DNA of 37,110 bases. Source: Candidatus Taylorbacteria bacterium RIFCSPLOWO2_01_FULL_45_34b (GTDB lineage Bacteria > Patescibacteriota > Minisyncoccia > Phycocordibacterales > DSPV01). The DNA lies in assembly GCA_001822675.1 (NCBI GenBank), contig MHRY01000005.1, forward strand, positions 1 to 37,110. The letters run 5' to 3'. Shown piece after piece: positions 25,701 to 34,065 of this stretch. A program made the translations under genes and the position numbers. The notes under the pieces are model-generated. The model was given only the letters and a program-made list of their open reading frames with translations, did no database searches and was not told the origin of the DNA. Numbering within the stretch: the stretch's first letter is position 1; every line of letters starts with the position of its first letter.

Positions 25701-26606
25701 ATGATCCACAAGAGTGTTCTTTTACAAGAAACAGTGGATGCGTTGCACTTCCAGTCAGGAGATATTCTTCTTGATTGCACCATAAACGGTGGCGGTCACT
25801 CTTCTTTCATCGCGAAAACTTTTGGAAAAACGATTAGGATCATCGGGCTTGATCTCGACGCTTCGGCACTTAAAAGAGCAGAAGCAAAACTTCAAGCCTT
25901 GGGCGCAGACTTTATCCTCCGGCAGTCCAGTTTCCGAAATCTTGATCTGGTTTTGAAGGAGTGCAAAGTCGAGAAAATACACAAAGTTCTTTTTGACCTC
26001 GGCCTCTCATCAAACCAACTGGAAGAATCGGGTAGGGGATTCAGCTTCAAAAAAGACGAATCCCTCGGTATGACTTTTTCCGAGACGCCAACTGAAGCCG
26101 AAATAACTGCCGACGAAATTGTGAATACCTGGGATGAAGAACACATCGCCGACATTATTTTCGGATACGGAGAAGAACAATTCGCCCGACGTATTGCAAA
26201 AAAAATAGTTTCGGAAAGAGTAGTTCGTCCGATTAAAACGACTTTTGAACTTACTGAGACCATTGGACGGGCATTACCGGAGTGGTACAAGCGAAGGAAA
26301 ATTCATTTTGCTACTAAAACATTCCAAGCCCTTCGCATCGCGGTCAACGACGAACTCAACGCTCTCAAAGACGGACTTGAGAAAGCATTCGATGTCCTTG
26401 CGCTCGAAGGTATTATGGCAGTCATCTCATTTCACAGTCTTGAAGATCGCATTGTGAAGCATTTCTTGAGAGCCAAAGTTGCCGAAGGTCTCGCCGAATT
26501 GCCATTTCGAAAACCGATTATCTCCGGCGAAAAAGAGTTGGCGGAAAATTCTCGCGCACGAAGCGCAAAACTCCGCGTCATCATTAAGAGTCTATCTGCT
26601 ATCTAA
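25701..26606 (+). CDS. rsmH: 16S rRNA (cytosine1402-N4)-methyltransferase
   Basis: MIHKSVLLQETVDALHF..GDILLDCTINGGGHS; KIHFATKTFQALRIAVNDEL; ISFHSLEDRIVKHF. Confidence 0.97.
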   Translation: MIHKSVLLQETVDALHFQSGDILLDCTINGGGHSSFIAKTFGKTIRIIGLDLDASALKRAEAKLQALGADFILRQSSFRNLDLVLKECKVEKIHKVLFDLGLSSNQLEESGRGFSFKKDESLGMTFSETPTEAEITADEIVNTWDEEHIADIIFGYGEEQFARRIAKKIVSERVVRPIKTTFELTETIGRALPEWYKRRKIHFATKTFQALRIAVNDELNALKDGLEKAFDVLALEGIMAVISFHSLEDRIVKHFLRAKVAEGLAELPFRKPIISGEKELAENSRARSAKLRVIIKSLSAI

Positions 26607-26770
26607 TCGTAAAAAATGAACAAAAAGAAAGCTTGACTGCCAAAACTCTCAAATTCCGGCTACAAATCACTCATTCCTCCTCGACGTATCTCGGATATGC
26701 CTCGTCAGACTTCGCGATTTTCGCTCGTAATTTGAGAGTTTTATCTAGGCATTAGATAACAGATAGGCTC
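26588..26770 (-). mobile_element. MITE-like hairpin element, copy 3 (reverse orientation), overlapping rsmH 3' end
   Basis: TIR GAGTCTATCTGCTATCTAAT / ATTAGATAACAGATAGGCTC; flanked by TAA on both sides; interior matches copy 1. Confidence 0.85.
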
Positions 26771-26813
26771 TAACAAAAATTAAAACTTTTCAAAATTAAA
26801 ATTTTTACGTTCC

Positions 26814-27140
26814 ATGTCCTTTTATAGAAACATCACAGAATCATATTATGCTCGCCGAGGCATTTTTGTAATACTTGCGTTCGTAGCGGTCTCTTTCCTC
26901 CTCACGTATTCATATTTCATCAACAAGGCCGTTCGAAACACCGTAATGCGCCAAAAAACCGCTGTAGAGTTGAACAGTATCTCTTCGTCTGTAGCCGAGC
27001 TTGAATCGCGCTTTATTGCTCTTAAACGAACGGTTACAACAGAAAAAGCAGAGGAGCTTGGCTTTAAGGAAGTGACAGACCTCGAATTTATTTCAAAGAA
27101 GTCTTTTGGCCACGCCTTGTCTCTTAACAATGAGATCTAA
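26814..27140 (+). CDS. ftsL: FtsL-like small bitopic division protein
   Basis: 108 aa, one TM then coiled-coil, between rsmH and ftsI. Confidence 0.6.
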   Translation: MSFYRNITESYYARRGIFVILAFVAVSFLLTYSYFINKAVRNTVMRQKTAVELNSISSSVAELESRFIALKRTVTTEKAEELGFKEVTDLEFISKKSFGHALSLNNEI

Positions 27141-28839
27141 TCCACCATTTCGCATTCGGCTCCTATCGTTTTTTATCCTTTGTTTCGCGCTAGTTTTAAT
27201 ATCTCGCCTTTATTTTCTCCAAATCGTCGAGGGCAAAAGTTATGGTGAGCGAGCTGATCGGCAGTATATTTCCCCCGAAGAGGGGCTTTTTGAACGCGGT
27301 TCGATATTTTTTACGACGAAAGACGGTAGCGTGGTAGCGGCGGCAACGGAGCGAAACGGTTTTTTGTTTTTTATAAATCCCAAAATTCTCGAAAATGTGG
27401 AAGGGGTTTACCAAAAGCTTTCGGCGATAATTACGTTTGAGCACGATTCATTTTTGGCCAAAGCCTCAAAAAAAGAAGACACTTATGAAGAAATTGCTCA
27501 CCGTCTTGGAGAGAAACAGGCGGATGCTATTAATGCTCTTAAAATCACGGGAGTTAGTTTAGCGAAAGAAAAATGGCGGTTTTATCCTGGTGAGAAGTTG
27601 GCTTCAACCGTCATCGGCCTCGTGGCTTACAAGGAAGACAGTTTCGGTGGTCGCTACGGGCTTGAAAAATATTACGACGATGTTTTAGCCCGCGACGGCA
27701 AAGTAACCTATACTAATTTTTTCGCGGATATTTTTTCTGGTGTCAAAAAAGTTCTTTTCAAAACATCGGAGTTACAGGGCGATCTCGTGCTTACCATTGA
27801 ACCGACCGTGCAGGATTTCCTCGAGACCAAGCTCGCGGAGGTGCATAAAAAATGGGGAGGTTCACCGACCGGTGGCATCATCATGGATCCTAAAACAGGC
27901 GAGATTCTCGCCATGGCGGTCAATCCTGACTTCAACCCAAACTCTTTCTCCGAAGAAGAAAATGTTAGCGTGTTCAACAACCCGCTCATCCAAAGCAGTT
28001 ACGAAATGGGTTCGATTATAAAACCGATTACCATGGCGGCCGGTCTGGACGCTGGGGCGATTGTACCCGAGACAACTTACGAAGATTTGGGTTTTCTAGT
28101 GTTAAATGGTAGTCGAATTGCCAACTTTGACGGCAAAGGGCGCGGAATTGTTTCTATGCAGGAAGTTTTGAATCAGTCGCTTAACACTGGCGCGGCATAT
28201 GTTGCACTTAAAATGGGCAAGGAAAAATTTCCAGACTACATGGAGGAGTTTGGCTTGGGTGAAGAAACGGGCATTGATCTTCCCGGCGAAGTCCAAGGTC
28301 ATATTGAAAATTTGAAAAGCAACCGAGAGATCGAACAGGCGACTGCCTCTTTCGGACAGGGTATTGCCATGAGTCCGATTATCACCATCCGGGCGCTCTC
28401 CGCCCTTTCAAACGGCGGTATTTTACCCTCGCCGCACGTGGTTAAGAGGATCAACTACGACATCGGCATTTCAAAAGATATGAGCTACAACCCGGGCAAG
28501 CAGGTCATCAAGCCGGAAACTTCGGAGACTATAACCCGCATGCTCGTTGAAGTGGTAGACAAAGCGCTCTTAAACGGCACACTTAAGATGAAAAATTACA
28601 GCGTGGCGGCCAAAACCGGTACCGCTCAAATCGCCAAAGAAGGTGGCGGCGGTTACTACGACGACCGCTACCTCCACTCGTTTTTTGGCTATTTACCAGC
28701 CTACAATCCTTCCTTTATTATCTTTCTCTACACCGTCAATCCAATCGGCGTGCGCTACGCGTCGGAAACGCTAAGCCATCCTTTCAACGACATCTCGAAG
28801 TTTTTGATAAATTATTACGAAATCCCGCCCGATCGCTAA
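27130..28839 (+). CDS. ftsI: Penicillin-binding protein 3 / FtsI-like transpeptidase
   Basis: SSYEMGSIIKPITMAAGL (SxxK), SLN, VAAKTGTAQI (KTG); 11-nt overlap with ftsL. Confidence 0.9.
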   Translation: MRSNPPFRIRLLSFFILCFALVLISRLYFLQIVEGKSYGERADRQYISPEEGLFERGSIFFTTKDGSVVAAATERNGFLFFINPKILENVEGVYQKLSAIITFEHDSFLAKASKKEDTYEEIAHRLGEKQADAINALKITGVSLAKEKWRFYPGEKLASTVIGLVAYKEDSFGGRYGLEKYYDDVLARDGKVTYTNFFADIFSGVKKVLFKTSELQGDLVLTIEPTVQDFLETKLAEVHKKWGGSPTGGIIMDPKTGEILAMAVNPDFNPNSFSEEENVSVFNNPLIQSSYEMGSIIKPITMAAGLDAGAIVPETTYEDLGFLVLNGSRIANFDGKGRGIVSMQEVLNQSLNTGAAYVALKMGKEKFPDYMEEFGLGEETGIDLPGEVQGHIENLKSNREIEQATASFGQGIAMSPIITIRALSALSNGGILPSPHVVKRINYDIGISKDMSYNPGKQVIKPETSETITRMLVEVVDKALLNGTLKMKNYSVAAKTGTAQIAKEGGGGYYDDRYLHSFFGYLPAYNPSFIIFLYTVNPIGVRYASETLSHPFNDISKFLINYYEIPPDR

Positions 28840-28844
28840 AACTC

Positions 28845-30149
28845 ATGACCAAATCATTTTTTAAAAAAACAATTGCCGCTATTTTGGAGCTTGAAGCCAA
28901 ACTTCTACTTTGGAAGTACCATCCGCGCATTGTGGCGGTTACGGGGAGTGTCGGCAAAACATCCACCAAAGACGCGCTCCATACCATTTTTTCCGCCTTC
29001 TTTTTTGTCCGCAAAAGCCAAAAAAGTTTTAACAGCGAGCTCGGCGTGCCACTCACTATTCTTGGTTTTGGAAACGGCTGGAATAATCCCCTCCTGTGGG
29101 CTGGAACGATTCTCCGTGGTCTTATCATGTTCATTCTGCCACATGAGTATCCGAAGTGGCTTATCCTTGAAGTCGGCGCCGACCGACCGGGTGATATCAA
29201 AAGAATTTCAAAATGGCTTTTCTCCGACGTTGTCGTCATCACCCGATTGTCCAAAGTGCCGGTTCACGTCGAGTTTTTCGCTTCTCCCGAAAAAGTGGTT
29301 GAAGAAAAAGCCTCACTTATAAAAACACTTCGCGAAGGTGGCACCCTTGTTTTGAACGCGGATGATGACGACGTCAATTCCCTCCAGAGTTTGTATCGAG
29401 GTGGAAGTATCACTTTTGGTTTTGCCAAAGAGAGCGCCTTTCGAGCCTCGCATTACAAAATACTGTATGCTCCGGAAAAAGAAGGGGGCAGCCCGCTCGG
29501 CATTACTTTCAAAGTCGAGCACGAAAACAACTGCTTTCCCGTATCGGTCAAAGGGGTGATTGGCAAACAACATGTCTATCCGGCGCTTGCCGCTTTGACG
29601 GCTGGTTTTTCGCGCGGTCTCAATATGATCAAAATGATTGAAGCATATGAGACACACGCACCCGCTTCCGGCCGCATGCGGCTCATCATGGGTATCAAAA
29701 ACACAACTATCATTGACGATACCTACAACGCTTCACCAGTGGCGCTTTTTGAGGCGCTCGAATCGCTTCAAGAAATTAAAAGTCATGGCCGGAAAATCGC
29801 GGTGCTTGGGGATATGCTCGAGCTCGGCAAATATTCAATTCCCGAGCACAAAGAAGCGGGGAATAAAGCTGCCGGAGTAGCCAATTTTTTAGTGACCGTT
29901 GGCATCCGCGCGCGTGATATCGCAGAAGGGGCTCTTCAAAATGGCATGGACGAAGAAAAGATTATCCAATTTGAGTACTCAAAAGACGCTGGAGTGTATC
30001 TCCAAAACATACTCCAAGTTGGCGATACCGTTTTAGTCAAAGGCTCTCAAGGGATGCGGATGGAGCGGGTAGTCGAGGAAATCATGGCCAATCCAGATCA
30101 AGCCAGCGAACTTCTAGTTCGGCAGGAGAGGGAGTGGAAGAGGAGGTAA
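28845..30149 (+). CDS. murF: UDP-N-acetylmuramoyl-tripeptide--D-alanyl-D-alanine ligase-like (Mur ligase)
   Basis: VAVTGSVGKTSTKDALHTI, NSELGVPLTI, IIDDTYNASPVALFEAL. Confidence 0.9.
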   Translation: MTKSFFKKTIAAILELEAKLLLWKYHPRIVAVTGSVGKTSTKDALHTIFSAFFFVRKSQKSFNSELGVPLTILGFGNGWNNPLLWAGTILRGLIMFILPHEYPKWLILEVGADRPGDIKRISKWLFSDVVVITRLSKVPVHVEFFASPEKVVEEKASLIKTLREGGTLVLNADDDDVNSLQSLYRGGSITFGFAKESAFRASHYKILYAPEKEGGSPLGITFKVEHENNCFPVSVKGVIGKQHVYPALAALTAGFSRGLNMIKMIEAYETHAPASGRMRLIMGIKNTTIIDDTYNASPVALFEALESLQEIKSHGRKIAVLGDMLELGKYSIPEHKEAGNKAAGVANFLVTVGIRARDIAEGALQNGMDEEKIIQFEYSKDAGVYLQNILQVGDTVLVKGSQGMRMERVVEEIMANPDQASELLVRQEREWKRR

Positions 30150-30229
30150 CGAGAGAGCTTTCCTTGAGAGGAAATTTATTGTAAGCTTTTTGAAGCTTCG
30201 GAAGCTGTCTTGCCTGAAGCTAATCTAAA

Positions 30230-30301
30230 GGCCCTATCGTCTAACAGTTAGGACAGTGCCCTTTCAAGGCGCAAATTCGGGTGCGATTCCCGATAGGGTC
30301 A
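30230..30301 (+). tRNA. tRNA-Glu (anticodon TTC), no encoded CCA
   Basis: Cloverleaf by eye: GGCCCTA/TAGGGTC, D arm GTCT..GGAC, GTGCC CTTTCAA GGCGC, TCGGG TGCGATT CCCGA. Confidence 0.93.
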
Positions 30302-30350
30302 TGCCATAGCAAAAACACTGGACTGCTCCAGTGTTTTTGCTATGGCATGA
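30299..30350. repeat. Perfect 24-bp-arm palindrome overlapping the tRNA-Glu 3' end
   Basis: TCATGCCATAGCAAAAACACTGGA CTGC TCCAGTGTTTTTGCTATGGCATGA. Confidence 0.95.
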
Positions 30351-30591
30351 GGCCACAGGTATATTTTTTGTACCAACAAAAAATACCGAGGCGGGGTCGC
30401 GAGTACTTAGGCTTTTGTTGGCTTTTGCGACAAAAGACTTAGTAACTTGTGACACAAAAAATAATCTGGCCTGCTCCAGTCTTTTTGTTATGGCACGAAG
30501 CTGCAGGCATGTTTTTTCGGCAGAAAAAACAGACGAGACGTGGTCAGAAAACTTTGCGAGTGGCTATGAGTAAAATATTTGTGACACAAAA
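30318..30591 (+). repeat. Two diverged tandem repeat units (30318-30461, 30466-30591) downstream of tRNA-Glu
   Basis: Both start CTGG[A/C]CTGCTCCAGT[G/C]TTTTTG[C/T]TATGGCA[T/C]GA and end TTGTGACACAAAA. Confidence 0.75.
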
Positions 30592-30759
30592 CACACGCGT
30601 GTCTTTTTCAGTATAGAAAAATGTGCGAGAAGACTGGGGCTTATTACTTCTCACCGCGATCTGAAATATGGTAGTGGGTTTTTTATGGAAAAAATTTACC
30701 TAATAGATACACCGTTGTCTATGTTTTTTGTGGGTGCTACAGCACTTTTTTCGTTGAGT

Positions 30760-30803
30760 GTAATTACAAATTAACTTCCGACCGGAAGTTAATTTGTAAT
30801 TAC
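30760..30803. repeat. Perfect 21-bp-arm palindrome
   Basis: GTAATTACAAATTAACTTCCG AC CGGAAGTTAATTTGTAATTAC; sibling of 15559-15600. Confidence 0.95.
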
Positions 30804-30860
30804 TTTCGTTTGGATTTTTGAGGTTTGTAATGAAACTAGAGAATAAACATTCTCGATGTC

Positions 30861-30886
30861 TTCTCTTACGATATATCGTAAGAGAA
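30861..30886. repeat. Perfect 26-bp palindrome
   Basis: TTCTCTTACGATATATCGTAAGAGAA. Confidence 0.95.
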
Positions 30887-30954
30887 GGGATTGAAAGAAT
30901 TTCTTAGGTGCAGTCTAAACTTTTTTATTTACCATGATTATTTAAAAACAAAAA

Positions 30955-30984
30955 CCGCCGCTTCCAATTTAAGGAGAGCGGCGG
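30955..30984 (-). terminator. Intrinsic terminator overlapping the 3' end of 30969-31337
   Basis: CCGCCGC...GCGGCGG followed by TTTTTGTTTTT on minus strand. Confidence 0.8.
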
Positions 30985-31337
30985 CGAAGGTGGGCAACAA
31001 GCCCGGAGACTCTGGCTGAAAGCCAGTGTGCAAAGGCCCGAAGGGTGGGGTAGATCTGGGGGGCAATGATGCGCACTTGTCTCCAAAACCATCGCCCAAA
31101 TCGGGTGGCGTATGGCCGAAGCCACCGGAAGAAAAGGACGAGCAAGTGCTGGCTCTCTCGAAGCAGGTAGACCACCAAGGGGATTACTACAACAGTCAGT
31201 GTCCACTTAATGATCTTGCGGGCAAGTTTTCCGGCCCACCTGACGTAGCGGTTGAGACCTTTTGGTCCTGAAATGAGGAAAACGATTCCTCCGATGGCGA
31301 TAAAGATCGCCAGTAAATTTACAAAAAGCTCTTTCAC
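30969..31337 (-). CDS. Small basic membrane protein, hypothetical (122 aa)
   Basis: Two hydrophobic segments, own terminator. Confidence 0.6.
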   Translation of the reverse strand: MKELFVNLLAIFIAIGGIVFLISGPKGLNRYVRWAGKLARKIIKWTLTVVVIPLVVYLLRESQHLLVLFFRWLRPYATRFGRWFWRQVRIIAPQIYPTLRAFAHWLSARVSGLVAHLRRRSP

Positions 31338-31542
31338 GGTACGGTTTCCTCTGTGCGAAAGAGTAGCATATAAATACTATACTGTCAAGTTTCCGTGCAA
31401 AAAGCAAGCCATTTCTCTCTTGTTTCGGTTCAGGTAATTTTCTTCAAGAAGTATATAATAATTCTATATAATACTATGTAGACCAAGAAAATAATTATGC
31501 TTGTCGGCGGGTGGTTTTGGAAGCAGATTACGAAAAATCCTG

Positions 31543-32166
31543 ATGTTTAAAAATAGAAGAGAGGCGGGTCAAAAGCTCGCCAAAAAACTTGAGGTGTATC
31601 GGGGGGCAAAGGCGATCGTGATCGCGCTCCCACGAGGCGGAGTTGTTGTGGGTTATGAGGTTGCCCGAGCACTCTCCCTTCCTTTTGATATCATCGTTGT
31701 TAGAAAAATTGGGCATCCCACCAATCCGGAATACGCGATTGGAGCGGTTGATGAAATCGGCACTACCATTTTAAATGAGGATGAGACAGCGACCGTGGAC
31801 ACAGAGTGGCTTCGTGAAGAAATCGCGCGGGAGCAAAAAGAAGCGAAACGCCGAAGTCTTCTTTATCGTAAAGGCAGAAAATCTCCCAATCTTTCTGGTA
31901 AAATTATTATCATTGTTGACGATGGTATCGCGACTGGTCTCACAATGCGGCTGGCGGTGCGTTCCGTGAAAGCTCAAAAGCCCGAGAAAATAATCGTGGC
32001 CGTACCAGTCGCGTCTGCAGAATCTCTGCGGGTGGAGAAAGATGAGGGAGCCCATGAGATCGTGGTTCTCGAACCTCCCGAGGAGTTCGTGGGCGCTGTC
32101 GGCGCGCATTACCTCCGGTTTGAGCAAGTCGAGGATGAGGAAGTGATCCGTCTTTTACATCCCTAA
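31543..32166 (+). CDS. Phosphoribosyltransferase family protein
   Basis: ALPRGGVVVGYEVARAL; IIIVDDGIATGLTMRLAVRSVKAQKPEKIIVAVPVA. Confidence 0.88.
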   Translation: MFKNRREAGQKLAKKLEVYRGAKAIVIALPRGGVVVGYEVARALSLPFDIIVVRKIGHPTNPEYAIGAVDEIGTTILNEDETATVDTEWLREEIAREQKEAKRRSLLYRKGRKSPNLSGKIIIIVDDGIATGLTMRLAVRSVKAQKPEKIIVAVPVASAESLRVEKDEGAHEIVVLEPPEEFVGAVGAHYLRFEQVEDEEVIRLLHP

Positions 32167-32349
32167 GAGCCTGTTCATAATCTAATGCCTAGATGAAATG
32201 TCCAAAATTCGTTGCGAAAATTGCGGATTTTGAGGAAGCATATCGAGATACGCTGACGAAAAAGACGCAATTTGTAGCAGAATTTTGAACATTTCAGCAG
32301 GCAAGTGATATCTTGAGCCGGATTGTACGGTTAGATTATGAACAGGCTC
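32167..32349 (+). mobile_element. MITE-like hairpin element, copy 2
   Basis: Perfect TIR GAGCCTGTTCATAATCTAA / TTAGATTATGAACAGGCTC; TAA on both sides (32164-32166, 32350-32352). Confidence 0.9.
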
Positions 32350-32369
32350 TAAGAAGTCTGTTTGAAAAA

Positions 32370-32406
32370 ACAAGCCATTCCTTCTTGCGAGGGAATGGCT
32401 TGTATG
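32370..32406 (-). terminator. Intrinsic terminator for 61-aa gene
   Basis: AAGCCATTCC CTCGCAAGAA GGAATGGCTT GTTTTTT on minus strand. Confidence 0.85.
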
Positions 32407-32414
32407 CTGGCTCG

Positions 32415-32600
32415 CTAGGCGGCCGGTGCCTCTTGCTTCAAGCGGACTGGCTCGAGAAGTGATAGGTTGAGATCCGAACCTGACGGGTTGTCTTTGGGCA
32501 CGAACCCTTCACTCCACCGAACCATCGGCCTGATGTCACTGTAGAACTCCACTTGCTTACACCCTTCACTTGAAGGGTGTCCAGAAATAGTGGTTTCCAT
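32415..32600 (-). CDS. Small hypothetical protein (61 aa)
   Basis: METTISGHPSSEGCKQVEFYSDIRPMVRWSEGFVPKDNPSGSDLNLSLLEPVRLKQEAPAA; terminator right after stop. Confidence 0.5.
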   Translation of the reverse strand: METTISGHPSSEGCKQVEFYSDIRPMVRWSEGFVPKDNPSGSDLNLSLLEPVRLKQEAPAA

Positions 32601-32658
32601 ATCGAACTACACTTTACGCCTGATTTAAAAAAGATGCCAGTCATGGTAGATTATTTTT

Positions 32659-33189
32659 GTGGATAAGAAATCAAAAATACTGCCAGCGGATTTTTTCAAT
32701 CGCGATACCCTAAAAGTGGCGCGAGACTTGCTTGGAAAGTTTCTTGTGCGAAAAATCGGTCGACGCGTTCTCTCCGACGTGATTACTGAAGTTGAGGCGT
32801 ACGATGGATTTGATGATAGGGCTTCCCATTCGCACCGAGGGATGACAAAGCGAAACGAGCCGATGTTTGGCGAGGCCGGAATTTTTTATGTTTATTTTAC
32901 CTATGGCATGCACTTTATGCTCAACATTGTGACGGGAGAAAAAGACTATCCTGCCGCGGTGCTTATTCGTGGACTGCAACATGTTTCCGGCCCCGCGCGC
33001 CTGACCAAAAAATTTCGGATTGATAAAAAATTAAATGGCCTACCTGTATCAAAGAAAAGTGGCCTTTGGGTTGAGGATAGGGGAGTTGTCGTCTCTAAAA
33101 AACAAATAAAACAAACGCCGCGAATCGGAGTTTTATATGCTGGGCCTGTTTGGGCCAAAAAGCCCTATCGATTTGTTTTTGAAAGTTAA
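32659..33189 (+). CDS. mpg: 3-methyladenine DNA glycosylase (Mpg/AAG family)
   Basis: LPADFFNRDTLKVARDLLGKFLVRKI; ITEVEAYDGFDDRASHSHRGMTKRNEPMFGEAGIFYVYFTYGMHFMLNIVTG; GTG start. Confidence 0.95.
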   Translation: MDKKSKILPADFFNRDTLKVARDLLGKFLVRKIGRRVLSDVITEVEAYDGFDDRASHSHRGMTKRNEPMFGEAGIFYVYFTYGMHFMLNIVTGEKDYPAAVLIRGLQHVSGPARLTKKFRIDKKLNGLPVSKKSGLWVEDRGVVVSKKQIKQTPRIGVLYAGPVWAKKPYRFVFES

Positions 33190-33251
33190 GAGTTTTGTTC
33201 ACAATCTTCCCGCCTGATTTTTCCGCCCGCCAGAAAATTTCTTACCCGTCA

Positions 33252-33299
33252 TTTCATGTTACACAACTCAAGCGTACGCTTGAGTTGTGTAACATGAAA
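33252..33299. repeat. Perfect 48-bp palindrome at convergent junction
   Basis: TTTCATGTTACACAACTCAAGCGTACGCTTGAGTTGTGTAACATGAAA. Confidence 0.97.
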
Positions 33300-33353
33300 C
33301 AATACCTAATATCCATATCTTCTGCCTCGGTTGCCGCGAGATGTTCCGAAGCT

Positions 33354-33554
33354 CTAATAATTTCCTTTTTCCCCACGCTTTTCCGAGACTTCTTCCTGTT
33401 TCCTCTCCCACTCACGCCGGTGATCAAGAGGAATCTCTTGCTTTGTTTTTATTTTTGGTTTTAAGTTGTCTTTTTCTTTTCTCACGACCTCTTCCGCTGT
33501 CTTTTCACCTTCGACAACCGCGTGCATCTCTTTGAACCACTCTTCTGATTTCAT
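33354..33554 (-). CDS. Small charged hypothetical protein (66 aa)
   Basis: ORF downstream of yqeY on same strand, Lys/Glu rich. Confidence 0.4.
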   Translation of the reverse strand: MKSEEWFKEMHAVVEGEKTAEEVVRKEKDNLKPKIKTKQEIPLDHRREWERKQEEVSEKRGEKGNY

Positions 33555-33569
33555 GTTTTTATTATAGAA

Positions 33570-34034
33570 TTACGAAAATAAACTCTCAACAACTGCTTTC
33601 ACGTCTCCTCCGTTTGCTTTGCCTTTCAATTCTTTCATGACTGCACCAACAAGTTGTCCCATTTTTGCTTTATCGGTTACACCAAGTCTGGTTTTAACCT
33701 CCTCTGCCACTTTTTTAATTTCTTCTTTGGGCATACTCATTGGTAGGTACGTTTCAAGAATCATTAGTTCCGCCGTTTCGTCGACGACTAAATCTTCTCG
33801 CCCGCCCGCTTTGAATTGTTCGATTGAATCTTTATGTTGTTTGACCGAGCGTTTGATAACCGAAAGCGCTTCTTCATCCGTGGCTTCCTCTTGAGGTTTT
33901 CGGCCTCGAGCAACCAGTTCGTTTGTAAAACCAGCAAGGAGGCTTCGAAGCACGCTAAGCCGCACAGTTTCCTTTTTAAGTAGCGCTTCTTTCATCTGGC
34001 TTTTTATTTGTTGCTGTAGTGACATAGTACGCAC
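33570..34034 (-). CDS. yqeY: GatB/YqeY domain-containing protein
   Basis: KSQMKEALLKKETVRLSVLRSLLAGFTNELVARGRK...DETAELMILETYLPMSM...GQLVGAVMKELKGKANGGDV. Confidence 0.9.
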   Translation of the reverse strand: MRTMSLQQQIKSQMKEALLKKETVRLSVLRSLLAGFTNELVARGRKPQEEATDEEALSVIKRSVKQHKDSIEQFKAGGREDLVVDETAELMILETYLPMSMPKEEIKKVAEEVKTRLGVTDKAKMGQLVGAVMKELKGKANGGDVKAVVESLFS

Positions 34035-34065
34035 GTTTTATGTATATATTTTATACTATCACACT

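Noticed and set aside
28873-29322. 149-aa ORF overlapping murF in another frame
   Set aside because: Alternate-frame artefact; murF frame carries the conserved motifs
30331-30573. 80-aa ORF spanning the tandem repeats after tRNA-Glu
   Set aside because: Frame follows structured repeats and lacks a start context or domain
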